A stretch of DNA of 50,119 bases, taken from an uncultured Oscillibacter sp. (lineage in GTDB: Bacteria > Bacillota > Clostridia > Oscillospirales > Oscillospiraceae). The DNA lies in NCBI GenBank assembly GCA_900548505.1, contig URKI01000011.1:1-50119 (forward strand). Direction: 5' to 3'. The stretch's first letter is position 1. Every line of letters starts with the position of its first letter. The position numbers and the translations under genes are program-made. Under the pieces are notes generated by a model, which was not told the DNA's origin, searched no databases, and saw only the letters and a list, made by a program, of their open reading frames with translations. Shown piece by piece: positions 1 through 7,112 of the stretch.

Positions 1-53
1 CTGCCCACAATACTTGGCTGGCGACGGCCCGGGAAGATAGGTAGTGCCAACAC
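1..53 (+). rRNA. rrf: 5S ribosomal RNA, 3' end only
   Basis: The first 53 bases match the 3' half of a bacterial 5S rRNA: the helix IV/loop E region (TACTTGGCTGG, GGGAAGATAGG) and the closing strand ending in TGCCAACAC. The 5' part lies outside the contig. It is followed at once by an intrinsic terminator, so a ribosomal operon ends here. An assembly break inside an rrn operon is usual because the copies are identical. Confidence 0.85.
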
Positions 54-85
54 AAGACAGCTCTTTATGAGCTGTCTTTTTTTAT
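54..85 (+). terminator. Intrinsic terminator of the rRNA operon
   Basis: Ten-base perfect stem AAGACAGCTC / GAGCTGTCTT with loop TTTAT, followed by a run of T. It lies directly behind the 5S 3' end. Confidence 0.9.
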
Positions 86-158
86 TTCCCGCGTTGTTTT
101 CCTGTGATATGATGATAAAAAGCGGTACGAAAGTAAACGTACAGAAGGAGAGGTCATT

Positions 159-986
159 ATGGTCGATCCGAAAAATCGCCAGCTTCAGCCGCCCATCCAC
201 CGCAGCTGGCTCCGACTGCGGGCAGGGAAAGCTTATTATGCGGGAAAACGATATTTGCTGTGGTGCAGTCCTCAGTATCGCTGGGCGAAAGTGAAGGAAA
301 AAAGTTTGCTGCCAAGTCTCTGCTTTTCGCATGAAACACCTCTCTACCGGCATTTGCGGGGGGAGGATATGGCGCTGCAGGAAAACAAGGTAGTGAATCT
401 GCGCCTGGCCGCAGCGAAGCTCAACGGGCTGCTCATTCGTCCCGGAGAGACGTTCAGCTACTGGAAGACGATCGGCAAGCCTACCCGAAAAAAGGGGTAC
501 CGGGATGGCATGGTGCTGTTTCTGGGCAGAATCGGCACCGATGTGGGAGGTGGATTATGCCAGCTCTCCAACCTGATTTTCTGGATGACCCTCCATACGC
601 CGCTGACCGTGGTGGAGCGGTACCGTCATTCGCATGACGTATTCCCCGATGCAAACCGCACGCAGCCGTTTGGAAGCGGCGCAACCTGTGCCTACCCACA
701 CCGGGATCTGATGATCCGCAACGATACAGATGAGGCATTTCAGCTGTGTGTATGGGTGGGCGAAACGCATCTGCACGGGGAGTGGCGCAGCATGTCGCCT
801 CCGCAAGTGCGCTATACCATTGTGGAGCGAAACCCTCGCATGGACCAGGCCGCCTGGGGCGGTTATGTACGCCACAACGAACTGTACCGCTGCATCTTTG
901 ACTTGGATGGGACCTTTCTGGGAGAGGAGTTTCTCTTTTCCAACGATGCGATCATGATGTACTCCCCGCTGCTGCCGGAACAGTGA
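159..986 (+). CDS. VanW family protein
   Basis: A 275-residue protein of the VanW family. The family signature is clear in the middle: LNGLLIRPGETFSYWKTIG (about residues 88-106), then GYRDGMVL and the GGGLCQLSN block (about 130-138). VanW is an accessory gene in some vancomycin clusters, but most family members are chromosomal proteins of unknown function linked to the cell envelope, and there is no van gene nearby. The ATG at 159 has the site AAGGAGAGG at proper distance. No signal peptide is evident. It is the first gene after the rRNA terminator and is probably transcribed alone. Family assignment is firm; role is unknown. Confidence 0.85.
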   Translation: MVDPKNRQLQPPIHRSWLRLRAGKAYYAGKRYLLWCSPQYRWAKVKEKSLLPSLCFSHETPLYRHLRGEDMALQENKVVNLRLAAAKLNGLLIRPGETFSYWKTIGKPTRKKGYRDGMVLFLGRIGTDVGGGLCQLSNLIFWMTLHTPLTVVERYRHSHDVFPDANRTQPFGSGATCAYPHRDLMIRNDTDEAFQLCVWVGETHLHGEWRSMSPPQVRYTIVERNPRMDQAAWGGYVRHNELYRCIFDLDGTFLGEEFLFSNDAIMMYSPLLPEQ

Positions 987-1090
987 TTGGTCTTGCTATA
1001 CCTTGCAACAGCTCCTAGGCGGTTCTTTTCTTGCGGATGCTGGGCAGACGTGCTATAATCAACTGCATCTGCGGGAAAGGGGAGAGAGCC

Positions 1091-1771
1091 ATGCAGTACG
1101 GGACCATCATTCCAGGCCAGTTTTTGTCGCGGCCTAACCGCTTTATCGCCATGGTAGAGACGGAGCACGGCGTGGAGCGTGTCCATGTGAAAAATACGGG
1201 CCGCTGCCGGGAACTGCTGGTGCCGGGAGCCACGGTGTATTTGGCTAAGGGTGAAAACCCCAATCGGAAAACCGCATGGGATCTGGTGACCGTGGATAAG
1301 GGTGGTATGCTCATCAATATGGATGCCCAGGCGCCCAATGTGCTGTTTCACGAATGGGCGGCAGGCGGCGGTTTTTTGTCGGACGTGGCGCGGATTCGTC
1401 CAGAGTACCGCTATGGGGACTCCCGGCTGGATTTCTGCCTGGAGACATTGAGAGGGCCGCATCTGGTGGAAGTCAAGGGCGTGACGCTGGAAGAGGGCGG
1501 TGCAGCCCGTTTTCCGGACGCGCCTACGGAACGGGGCATCAAGCATATTCAGGAGCTGGAACGGGCGGTAAAAGCAGGCCTTGACGCTACGCTCTTTTTC
1601 GTGGTACAATTCCCAAATGCGCGCTCTGTGGCGCCGAATGACGAGACCCATCCGGCGTTTGGTCAGGCTTTGCGGCAGGCCGCATCTGCCGGCGTGCAGG
1701 TCTGCGCGTGGGATTGTACAGTTACGCCGTCGTGCGTACAGATTTGCCGGAGTGTGCCGGTGATTCTTTAA
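1091..1771 (+). CDS. sfsA: SfsA, sugar fermentation stimulation protein homolog
   Basis: A 226-residue SfsA protein, the usual family length. N-terminal OB-like part (FLSRPNRFIAMVE...VHVKNTGRCRELL) is followed by the nuclease-like half with RLDFCLE, LVEVKGVTLEE and FPDAPTERGIKHIQEL. SfsA binds DNA and has a PD-(D/E)XK-like fold; its cellular task is unsettled (in E. coli overexpression raised maltose use). The start at 1091 is chosen because GGGGAGAG precedes it; an upstream in-frame ATG at 1031 lacks such a site. The gene sits 24 bases ahead of mntP and may share its transcript. Confidence 0.93.
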   Translation: MQYGTIIPGQFLSRPNRFIAMVETEHGVERVHVKNTGRCRELLVPGATVYLAKGENPNRKTAWDLVTVDKGGMLINMDAQAPNVLFHEWAAGGGFLSDVARIRPEYRYGDSRLDFCLETLRGPHLVEVKGVTLEEGGAARFPDAPTERGIKHIQELERAVKAGLDATLFFVVQFPNARSVAPNDETHPAFGQALRQAASAGVQVCAWDCTVTPSCVQICRSVPVIL

Positions 1772-1795
1772 AATGGTTTGGGAGCTGGAAGTTGC

Positions 1796-2371
1796 ATGAG
1801 CCTGTTGGAGTTATTTTTGATTGGAATCGGCCTTTCTATGGACGCTTTTGCGGTGGCGATCTGTCAGGGCCTGTCTATGCCGAAACTGAATCTGCGCCGA
1901 GGTGCGGTGATCGCACTGTTTTTTGGCGGGTTTCAGGCGCTCATGCCGCTGGCAGGCTGGCTGCTGGCTTCCCGTTTTGCCGCATCCATTCAGGGAATCG
2001 ATCATTGGGTGGCGTTTGTGCTGCTCCTCATGATCGGCGGCAGCATGGTGCGGGAGGCGCTGGGAGAAAAGGAAGAGTCGGAAGCCGCCTGTGCATCAGA
2101 GGAAAAGCTGAATCTGCGGAAGCTTCTGGCAATGGCTGTTGCCACCAGCATCGATGCTTTGGCGGTGGGTGTTACGTTTGCTTTCCTGGATGTTCCCATT
2201 GTACCGGCGGTTTCTCTGATCGGCTGCACCACTTTCTGCATTTCTCTTGGCGGAGTGGCCATCGGCAATTTCTTCGGATCACGCTATGAAAAGCGGGCCG
2301 AAATGGTGGGCGGCATCATTTTGATCCTGCTGGGCGTGAAGATCCTGGCAGAGCATATGGGATATCTTTGA
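1796..2371 (+). CDS. mntP: MntP-type manganese efflux pump
   Basis: A 191-residue integral membrane protein with six predicted helices in two repeats. Each repeat has the diagnostic DAFAVA-like motif: GLSMDAFAVAICQG near the N-terminus and TSIDALAVGVTFA after the central loop. The acidic residues in these helices are needed for Mn(II) transport in characterised MntP. It exports manganese across the cytoplasmic membrane. The ATG at 1796 is preferred over a TTG at 1778 because family members begin with MSLLELFLIGIG-like sequence. No yybP-ykoY riboswitch is seen upstream. A strong terminator follows 9 bases after the stop. Confidence 0.9.
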   Translation: MSLLELFLIGIGLSMDAFAVAICQGLSMPKLNLRRGAVIALFFGGFQALMPLAGWLLASRFAASIQGIDHWVAFVLLLMIGGSMVREALGEKEESEAACASEEKLNLRKLLAMAVATSIDALAVGVTFAFLDVPIVPAVSLIGCTTFCISLGGVAIGNFFGSRYEKRAEMVGGIILILLGVKILAEHMGYL

Positions 2372-2380
2372 ATAAAGTGA

Positions 2381-2411
2381 AGCGCCCCGGGGATTCCCGG
2401 GGCGCTTTCTT
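2381..2411. terminator. Bidirectional intrinsic terminator
   Basis: Perfect 11-bp GC-rich stem (AGCGCCCCGGG / CCCGGGGCGCT, loop GATT) with TTCTT on the plus side. It separates the converging mntP and the small Cys-rich gene and can serve both. Confidence 0.85.
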
Positions 2412-2419
2412 ATGAACGA

Positions 2420-2584
2420 TTAGCAGCAGGGAGAGGGATTGCAGCCGCCGTTGTTGCCGCAGCCACAGCCGCAGCCGCCGTTGTTGCCGCTCCAACCGCT
2501 GTTATTGCCGCAGCAGCACCAGACGATGATCAGCAGGATGATGATCCAGCAGCAGTTACCGCCACCAAAGCCGTTATTGCACAT
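2420..2584 (-). CDS. Small Cys/Gly/Asn-rich membrane-associated protein
   Basis: A 54-residue reading frame that is easy to miss. It starts at ATG 2584 behind a perfect AGGAGG at 7 bases and ends at TAA 2420. Residues 1-12 are Gly/Asn with CC; 13-22 form a short hydrophobic helix (WIIILLIIVW); then CCCG, and a tail of Gly, Asn and alternating Cys (CGCGCG) ending in PCC. Thirteen of 54 residues are Cys. Similar short proteins occur in Oscillospiraceae and are sometimes named chorion-class high-cysteine protein; they also recall the YjcZ-type small sporulation proteins of Bacillus. Function unknown; metal binding or an envelope/spore role is inference. The near-optimal ribosome site argues that it is real. 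Confidence 0.75.
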   Translation of the reverse strand: MCNNGFGGGNCCWIIILLIIVWCCCGNNSGWSGNNGGCGCGCGNNGGCNPSPCC

Positions 2585-2661
2585 ACAGGAAACCTCCTAA
2601 AAGACGTAGACCGGAATCGGCCTCAGTCCATAGTATGGCAACAGGGTCAAAGACGTGACAG

Positions 2662-3747
2662 CTATTTTCTCTGACTGGTGACCATGTCAGCAGCAGTCTG
2701 GGACTGCGCGGCGGTAAAGACGCCCCGCTGCAGCAGGGTATCCCGCAGCGTACGGGTGTCGCCGGAGAGCTGGGCGTCCAGCGCATAATAGGAGACATAG
2801 ACCAGATCAGCCCGCAGGAACGAAGCGGTTTGCAGGATAGATACCTCGCCGGGGGTCAGCAAAGAACAGTTCAGCGCCCGCTCCAGCGCGTCAGAGACCA
2901 CCTTGTTGTCTGCGGAGCTGTATCCCAGCGCCCGCAGCATGAACTCCACGTACTGATTGGCAGAGATGGCCTGGCTGGGCCGGAAGGTAGTGGCGGAATA
3001 GCCGTTGGTATAGCCCTTTTCGTAGGCATAGCCTACGTACTTTTCAGACTGTGTGCCCGGGGCAATATCCGTAAAGGGCTGACTGCCGTTCCAGGCAAGG
3101 GCCTGCTCTTCCTCACCCAGCACACGGATGAACATGATCAGCGCCTGCAGGCGGGTAGGTGCGACCTCCAGGTCATAGCCCTGTCCGTAGCCGGTGTAGC
3201 TGCCCTTGAACAGGTTGAGGGTTTTCAGCGCTCCGGCCATGGCATTGTAATCCACCGCATCGGAATAGCTGAAAGAGTAGTTCCCCTGATAGTCCATCAC
3301 CGCTGTTTTAGAGGTCACCATGAACAGCGCAGAAGTGTCCTCTGCCACCAGATAGCGATGGTTGGGAATGAGCGATGCACCGCTGGAAACGGCGGTGCCC
3401 GTGGTGACATCCACCACTGCACCGGCGGGGAAGGAGAGCTGGGCATTGCCGGCCAGCAGCATCACGCTGGTGCCGGTGGTGCCCAGGAGGACGTCCTGGG
3501 CCTTCAGGCGGCTCTCTGTCCAGAACGCTGCCGTACTGCTTCCTGTTTGCACGGTCCCGCCCTGCAGGATCTGGGCGTCGGATTGATCCAGTTTTTCTTC
3601 TACCTGGCGGTCCACGTTGCCGGAGAAGATGTCGGTCAAGTAAGAAAGAGAGATCAGGGGATCACCTGCGTCGCCCGCAGCAGCGGCAGAGACAGCAAGG
3701 AGACACAGCAGCCCTGCGACGATCGCAAATACCTTCTTTTGTTTCAT
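2662..3747 (-). CDS. Secreted S-layer homology (SLH) domain protein
   Basis: A 361-residue exported protein. Residues 1-24 are a Sec signal peptide (MKQKK, hydrophobic core, AAAAG). The middle third is beta-rich (about 60-140: LLGTTGTSVMLLAGNAQLSFPAGAVVDV) and resembles surface-protein domains of unknown function. Residues about 190-290 contain one clear SLH repeat (PFTDIAPGTQSEKYVGYAYEKG...TFRPSQAISANQYVEFMLRALGY) and a weaker one before it. SLH domains bind pyruvylated secondary wall polymers and anchor proteins to the cell wall. The ATG at 3747 has AAGGAA a little far upstream. It is 32 bases downstream of rex on the same strand and may be read through from it. Confidence 0.85.
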   Translation of the reverse strand: MKQKKVFAIVAGLLCLLAVSAAAAGDAGDPLISLSYLTDIFSGNVDRQVEEKLDQSDAQILQGGTVQTGSSTAAFWTESRLKAQDVLLGTTGTSVMLLAGNAQLSFPAGAVVDVTTGTAVSSGASLIPNHRYLVAEDTSALFMVTSKTAVMDYQGNYSFSYSDAVDYNAMAGALKTLNLFKGSYTGYGQGYDLEVAPTRLQALIMFIRVLGEEEQALAWNGSQPFTDIAPGTQSEKYVGYAYEKGYTNGYSATTFRPSQAISANQYVEFMLRALGYSSADNKVVSDALERALNCSLLTPGEVSILQTASFLRADLVYVSYYALDAQLSGDTRTLRDTLLQRGVFTAAQSQTAADMVTSQRK

Positions 3748-3779
3748 GGGAGGGTATCGTTCCTTTCCCCAAACCGTGT

Positions 3780-4409
3780 TCAGCGGTTGGCAATCCGATA
3801 ACTGAGGGTCAAAAGGCTGTCGGCAAAGTGAATGTTTTCAAATTTCACATCGGCGGAGCCACTGGTCAGCTCCACGTTAGTGAAGTTCCAGAAGCCGCGG
3901 ACGCCCAGCTCGATGAGCCGGTTGGCCGTGTCCTGCGCCACAGACTGCGGGATGGTCAGTACCACCACATCTACCCGGTGCTCCCGGATGAAGCTGTCCA
4001 GATCATTCATGGAGTAGATGGGCACGCCGTTGACGGAGGTCCCGATCACGGAAGGGGAGATATCAAATGCGGCATCCACGGTGAAGCCGGTGTGGGAGAA
4101 GGGGAAGTTCTGCAGCAGCGCGTGACCCAGGTTGCCCACGCCGATCATGACCAGATGATGGTCGTTATCCACGCCGAGGATGTGTCCGATCTCTGCGCGA
4201 AGCTCTTCTACGTTGTACCCGTAGCCCTGCTGGCCGAATTCACCGAAGCAGCTGAAGTCCTGCCGGATCTGCGAAGCGGTGATATTCATCTCCTGACCCA
4301 GGGAGTGGGAGGAGATCCGGACTACACCGCGGCTGCAAAGGTCGGTAAGCTGACGGTAATATCTGGGAAGACGCCGGATCACGGCGTCGGAAATGTTTTC
4401 TTTTTTCAA
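3780..4409 (-). CDS. rex: Redox-sensing transcriptional repressor Rex
   Basis: A 209-residue Rex protein. The N-terminal winged helix (AVIRRLPRYYRQL; SLGQEMNITASQIRQDFSCFGEFGQQGYGYNV) is the Rex DNA-binding signature, and the Rossmann domain carries GVGNLGHALL for NAD(H). Rex senses the NADH/NAD+ ratio and in Clostridia controls fermentation and respiration genes. I choose TTG 4409 as start: AGGAG lies 8 bases upstream, while the TTG at 4418 directly abuts the ribosome site. The promoter upstream overlaps a palindrome that could be its own operator. Confidence 0.95.
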   Translation of the reverse strand: MKKENISDAVIRRLPRYYRQLTDLCSRGVVRISSHSLGQEMNITASQIRQDFSCFGEFGQQGYGYNVEELRAEIGHILGVDNDHHLVMIGVGNLGHALLQNFPFSHTGFTVDAAFDISPSVIGTSVNGVPIYSMNDLDSFIREHRVDVVVLTIPQSVAQDTANRLIELGVRGFWNFTNVELTSGSADVKFENIHFADSLLTLSYRIANR

Positions 4410-4455
4410 AGTGCTCAACTCCTGTTTGGCGTATCGTTAAAATATTCGCAAATGT

Positions 4456-4496
4456 AGTTTAACGCAAAATCTGGAACTTGTCAAATTTTTTAACAA
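4456..4496 (-). promoter_or_regulatory. rex promoter with overlapping palindrome (possible Rex site)
   Basis: On the minus strand TTGACA (4479-4484) and TAAACT (4456-4461) are 17 bases apart, a good sigma-A promoter for rex. The -35 box lies inside TTGTTAAAAAATTTGACAA (4478-4496, read on minus), an imperfect inverted repeat. It resembles the Rex consensus TTGTTAA-N4-TTAACAA but the spacer is 5 instead of 4 bases, so autoregulation is plausible rather than shown. Confidence 0.5.
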
Positions 4497-4527
4497 TCTG
4501 GATTTGAAAAAATTTTTGAAAAAGGGG

Positions 4528-4556
4528 TTTACAGCAGGGGAAAATCTTGCTATACT
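4528..4556 (+). promoter_or_regulatory. Promoter of tRNA-Arg
   Basis: TTTACA (4528-4533) and TATACT (4551-4556) with a 17-base spacer, 38 bases before the tRNA. Confidence 0.75.
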
Positions 4557-4594
4557 ACTCAAAGACGTGTGAGCGATCCATGTCTTGTATAAAT

Positions 4595-4671
4595 GCGCCC
4601 GTAGCTCAGTTGGATAGAGTGACAGACTCCGACTCTGTAGGCCACTGGTTCGAATCCAGCCGGGCGTACCA
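4595..4671 (+). tRNA. tRNA-Arg, anticodon CCG
   Basis: A 77-nt cloverleaf: acceptor GCGCCCG / CGGGCGT, D arm with AGCTCAGTTGGATAGAGT, anticodon stem ACAGA/TCTGT with loop CTCCGAC, T arm GGTTCGAATCC, and an encoded CCA. The anticodon CCG reads CGG (Arg). It has its own promoter and terminator. A phage-tail remnant lies just downstream, so the gene may have been an integration site, although no repeated 3' end (att) was seen. Confidence 0.95.
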
Positions 4672-4711
4672 AAAATCCACCGGAAACTTTATGTTTCCGG
4701 TGGATTTTTTA
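4672..4711 (+). terminator. Intrinsic terminator of tRNA-Arg
   Basis: Sixteen-base perfect stem (AAAATCCACCGGAAAC and its complement) with loop TTTAT and trailing T, starting inside the CCA end. Confidence 0.9.
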
Positions 4712-4810
4712 TTTTCAAAATCAGAATACGCATTGAGCGGACATTTTTCAATGACAATAGTATGCGGGGAAAAATTGTTTATATAAAAGCAAAAGCGGGA
4801 ATCGTAGGAC

Positions 4811-6385
4811 TCAGATTTTTCTACCTGTTTGTTTCCAGCGATCCTCCGCTGAAGTGGTGGACTGACTGATCTTCATGGCAGAAAACTTCCGCTGCAGCGG
4901 GGGGACAGTAGTGGGAGGGGAAGCCACCGGGATGCTCTTGCCTGCGCAAAGAGACCAGATGATCTCTTCCAGCGCCTCGCCGGAAAACCGGCTTCGTCCG
5001 CCGGGCCGGTAGACGTCTCCCAGCTGGGAGATGTGGAGGGTTTCCATATTGCGCCCCACGCCCCATGCATATCTCGCCGGAGTCACCGGCAGGGTCAGGG
5101 CGGTGCCATCCTCTACGGAAACGGCCGCCTGTCCCTTGGTCAGGGACTGATTGATGTCATAGTCGCCCCGCCAGCCCCGCAGCGCCGCCGTGTTCTCGTT
5201 GATGGAGGTAATGAGGTCCTTCTCCGCCTCCGCCACCCCCAAAGAGGCCTCGCTGGAGTCGTACTGCGCCTCTGCCAGGGCCCGGGCTTCTTCTATGTAA
5301 GTCTCCACCAGGGCGCCCGCCTCCGTGTTGCCTGCCTCGTAGTCGGCCATGGCCTCCTGATACAGCGCCCCCAGCTCCTGCAGCCGCTGCGCGTTGTCGT
5401 CCGACCATTGCAGGCTGGTCTCGCTCCCCGTCAAAACGGCGGAAAGGGCCTCCTGAGTGTAGCTGTCCGCCAGATTTTCCATGGCCGCCCGCCCGGGGCC
5501 GATGGCGCGGTTTGCCTCTGCCAGAGCCTCGCCCAGTTCCCCGCCGTAAGCGGTGATCTGTTCCGCGATGCCCTGGTTTCGCTCCGCGTAATACCCCTCG
5601 CCTCCGGCTGCATCCAGCTTTCCCTGCACGGCTTTCAGCTCCGCCTCCGGCTGGCCTAAAGTTTCCTGAGCGGCGGAGCGCCCGTCCGTCAGCATCCGGT
5701 CCGTTTCCTTCCCTGCGTTTTCGTAGACGCCCTTGTACCAGCTCTTGTAGGCGTCGTCTTTCTTTTCAAGGTTTTGAAAATATCCGTTGATTCCGCCCAG
5801 GGCTGCGCCTACCGCCGCACCGATGGCGGTGCCTACCCCTGGTCCCAAAATGGCCGTTCCGGCAACGGCGCCTGTTGCGCCGGAGGACAGCATGCTGGCT
5901 GCGATGGTCCCACCTGCTTCGCCGAACATGCTCCCGGCCACGGCAGTGCCGGCATTCATGGTAAGATCTTTAAACATCTGCCCGATTCCGCTGGCGGCCA
6001 CGGTGTTCATGATGCTTTTCGCTGCTTGGGCGTCTCCGCCCCCCGCTTGGTTCTCGGCCTGGGAGATCGCCTCCTCGGTTTCCCCCACCGCCCGGGTGAC
6101 TGCCTCTAGATTGCGGGCGATATTGTCGTAGTTGGCCTGGATCAGCTCCAGCCTTAATCCGTCGGCGGCGGACTGCGTCTGTTGAAACTGCTTTTCCGCG
6201 GCTTTCAGTTCGGATTTGACTGTTCCCAGATCGATTTTTAGAGAGATCTTGTTTTTGTTCAGTGCGTACAGCGTGTCCTCCAGCTGATCGATGTCCTTGC
6301 TGAAGGACTTGGTCACGCTGGACATTTTTTTCACTGCGTCGGAATATTTGTCATCCATGGTCACAACAATGGATGCGTCAGGCAT
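4811..6385 (-). CDS. Phage tail tape-measure-like protein (prophage remnant)
   Basis: A 524-residue protein resembling tail tape-measure proteins of Clostridia siphophages. Residues 1-120 are charged and coiled-coil prone (KYSDAVKKMSSVTKSFSKDIDQLEDTLYAL; SELKAAEKQFQQTQSAADGL). Residues about 150-205 are a Gly/Ala-rich hydrophobic stretch (AGTAILGPGVGTAIGAAVGAALGGING). A long helical acidic part follows. The start at 6385 has GAGGTGA. The protein is short for the family, and the last 60 or so residues (from RPGGRSRFSG on) look unlike the usual end, so the 3' part may be frameshifted or deleted. Neighbouring tail genes are missing, so this is a relic, perhaps still translated. Confidence 0.65.
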   Translation of the reverse strand: MPDASIVVTMDDKYSDAVKKMSSVTKSFSKDIDQLEDTLYALNKNKISLKIDLGTVKSELKAAEKQFQQTQSAADGLRLELIQANYDNIARNLEAVTRAVGETEEAISQAENQAGGGDAQAAKSIMNTVAASGIGQMFKDLTMNAGTAVAGSMFGEAGGTIAASMLSSGATGAVAGTAILGPGVGTAIGAAVGAALGGINGYFQNLEKKDDAYKSWYKGVYENAGKETDRMLTDGRSAAQETLGQPEAELKAVQGKLDAAGGEGYYAERNQGIAEQITAYGGELGEALAEANRAIGPGRAAMENLADSYTQEALSAVLTGSETSLQWSDDNAQRLQELGALYQEAMADYEAGNTEAGALVETYIEEARALAEAQYDSSEASLGVAEAEKDLITSINENTAALRGWRGDYDINQSLTKGQAAVSVEDGTALTLPVTPARYAWGVGRNMETLHISQLGDVYRPGGRSRFSGEALEEIIWSLCAGKSIPVASPPTTVPPLQRKFSAMKISQSTTSAEDRWKQTGRKI

Positions 6386-6404
6386 ATGGCTTCACCTCTG
6401 TTTC

Positions 6405-6432
6405 TTGACTTGTCGTAAAAAAATGGTAGGAT
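6405..6432 (+). promoter_or_regulatory. Promoter of the small membrane protein gene
   Basis: TTGACT (6405-6410) and TAGGAT (6427-6432) with a 16-base spacer, 37 bases ahead of the start codon. Confidence 0.55.
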
Positions 6433-6468
6433 AGTTTTATAAAATTGGGAGTAGAAGGAGGCCGTGCT

Positions 6469-6609
6469 ATGAAAGGTTTTTGGCGTCGATTTTGTAACCG
6501 AATGAAAGCAGACGCGCTTTTTGCTTACCTCGTGACAGGCGTCTCGATTTGCTTCGTAACAGGTATCATTGTGCTTTTATATGCCAATGCCATTGGTTAT
6601 TTTGGTTGA
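6469..6609 (+). CDS. Small single-pass membrane protein, unknown
   Basis: A 46-residue frame from ATG 6469 to TGA 6609 with AAGGAGG 6 bases ahead. The first 16 residues are strongly basic (KGFWRRFCNRMKAD) and are followed by one long hydrophobic helix (LFAYLVTGVSICFVTGIIVLLYANAIGYF). This order fits a type II or amphipathic small membrane protein. It has its own promoter and a strong terminator at 6688, so it forms a complete one-gene unit. Its AT content is higher than the surroundings. It lies between two phage remnants on the opposite strand. I do not recognise a family. A toxin, a phage-exclusion peptide or a regulatory membrane peptide are possible readings. Confidence 0.6.
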   Translation: MKGFWRRFCNRMKADALFAYLVTGVSICFVTGIIVLLYANAIGYFG

Positions 6610-6687
6610 TTGAGCCGCTGCCATAGATGGCCTCCGGCCCCTGTTTGATGACTTAGCCAAAGAGACACGGATCATAAATGAGGCTTT

Positions 6688-6725
6688 GCAGCCGTTCCCG
6701 CATGGGCGGGAACGGCTGCTTTTTA
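6688..6725 (+). terminator. Intrinsic terminator
   Basis: Perfect 14-bp stem GCAGCCGTTCCCGC / GCGGGAACGGCTGC, loop ATGG, followed by TTTTTA. It ends the small membrane protein transcript. Confidence 0.85.
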
Positions 6726-6944
6726 TCCCCGCTTTTTCTGTGAAAGGCCCGAGATCTGCCTGGACTTGTGCGGGACCCGCAAACAGCGTCCCCCGCTCTT
6801 TTGTTCCGCTTCATAGGAGGCAAAGGCCCAGATCAGGTCCATCTCGCCCTGGCTCCGCCGGTAATAATCCCCCGGTAGGATCCCGTGGGGCTGGGATTCA
6901 ACCAGGAAGCGTATAGGCCCGGTCAGCTTACTGGGGGCAGACAA
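6723..6944 (-). pseudogene. Phage tail-chaperone-like fragment
   Basis: A 73-residue open stretch. Its core (IRFLVESQPHGILPGDYYRRSQGEMDLIWAFASYEAE) recalls small phage tail proteins usually encoded just before the tape-measure gene, which fits its place upstream of the tape-measure-like gene on the same strand. No ribosome site precedes the first ATG and the family N-terminus seems absent, so I read it as a truncated relic. The region 6610-6687 holds nothing I recognise. Confidence 0.45.
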
Positions 6945-7001
6945 GCTGTAAATATCATCTGCCCACCTGCAAGACCGGGAGCATATGATCTTGCAGAATG
7001 T

Positions 7002-7056
7002 AAAAAACAGGTACCTGTCCCGGTTTTCTGGCTGAGAACAGGTGCCTGTTTTTTTT
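7002..7056. terminator. Bidirectional intrinsic terminator
   Basis: A 16-bp stem (AAAAACAGGTACCTGT against ACAGGTGCCTGTTTTT, one G-T pair) with T runs on both strands. It terminates the LysR gene on the minus strand. The segment 6945-7001 before it contains only a weak GCAAGA/TCTTGC hairpin. Confidence 0.75.
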
Positions 7057-7112
7057 AGTGATTCAGTTTGTTTGCCGATTCCTGTGCCGGAGCGGATTCG
7101 CTGGCAGGAATA

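Noticed and set aside
2830..3801. Long open frame opposite the SLH protein gene
   Set aside because: It has no ribosome site and no family features, and it mirrors the codon structure of the minus-strand gene; a shadow frame.
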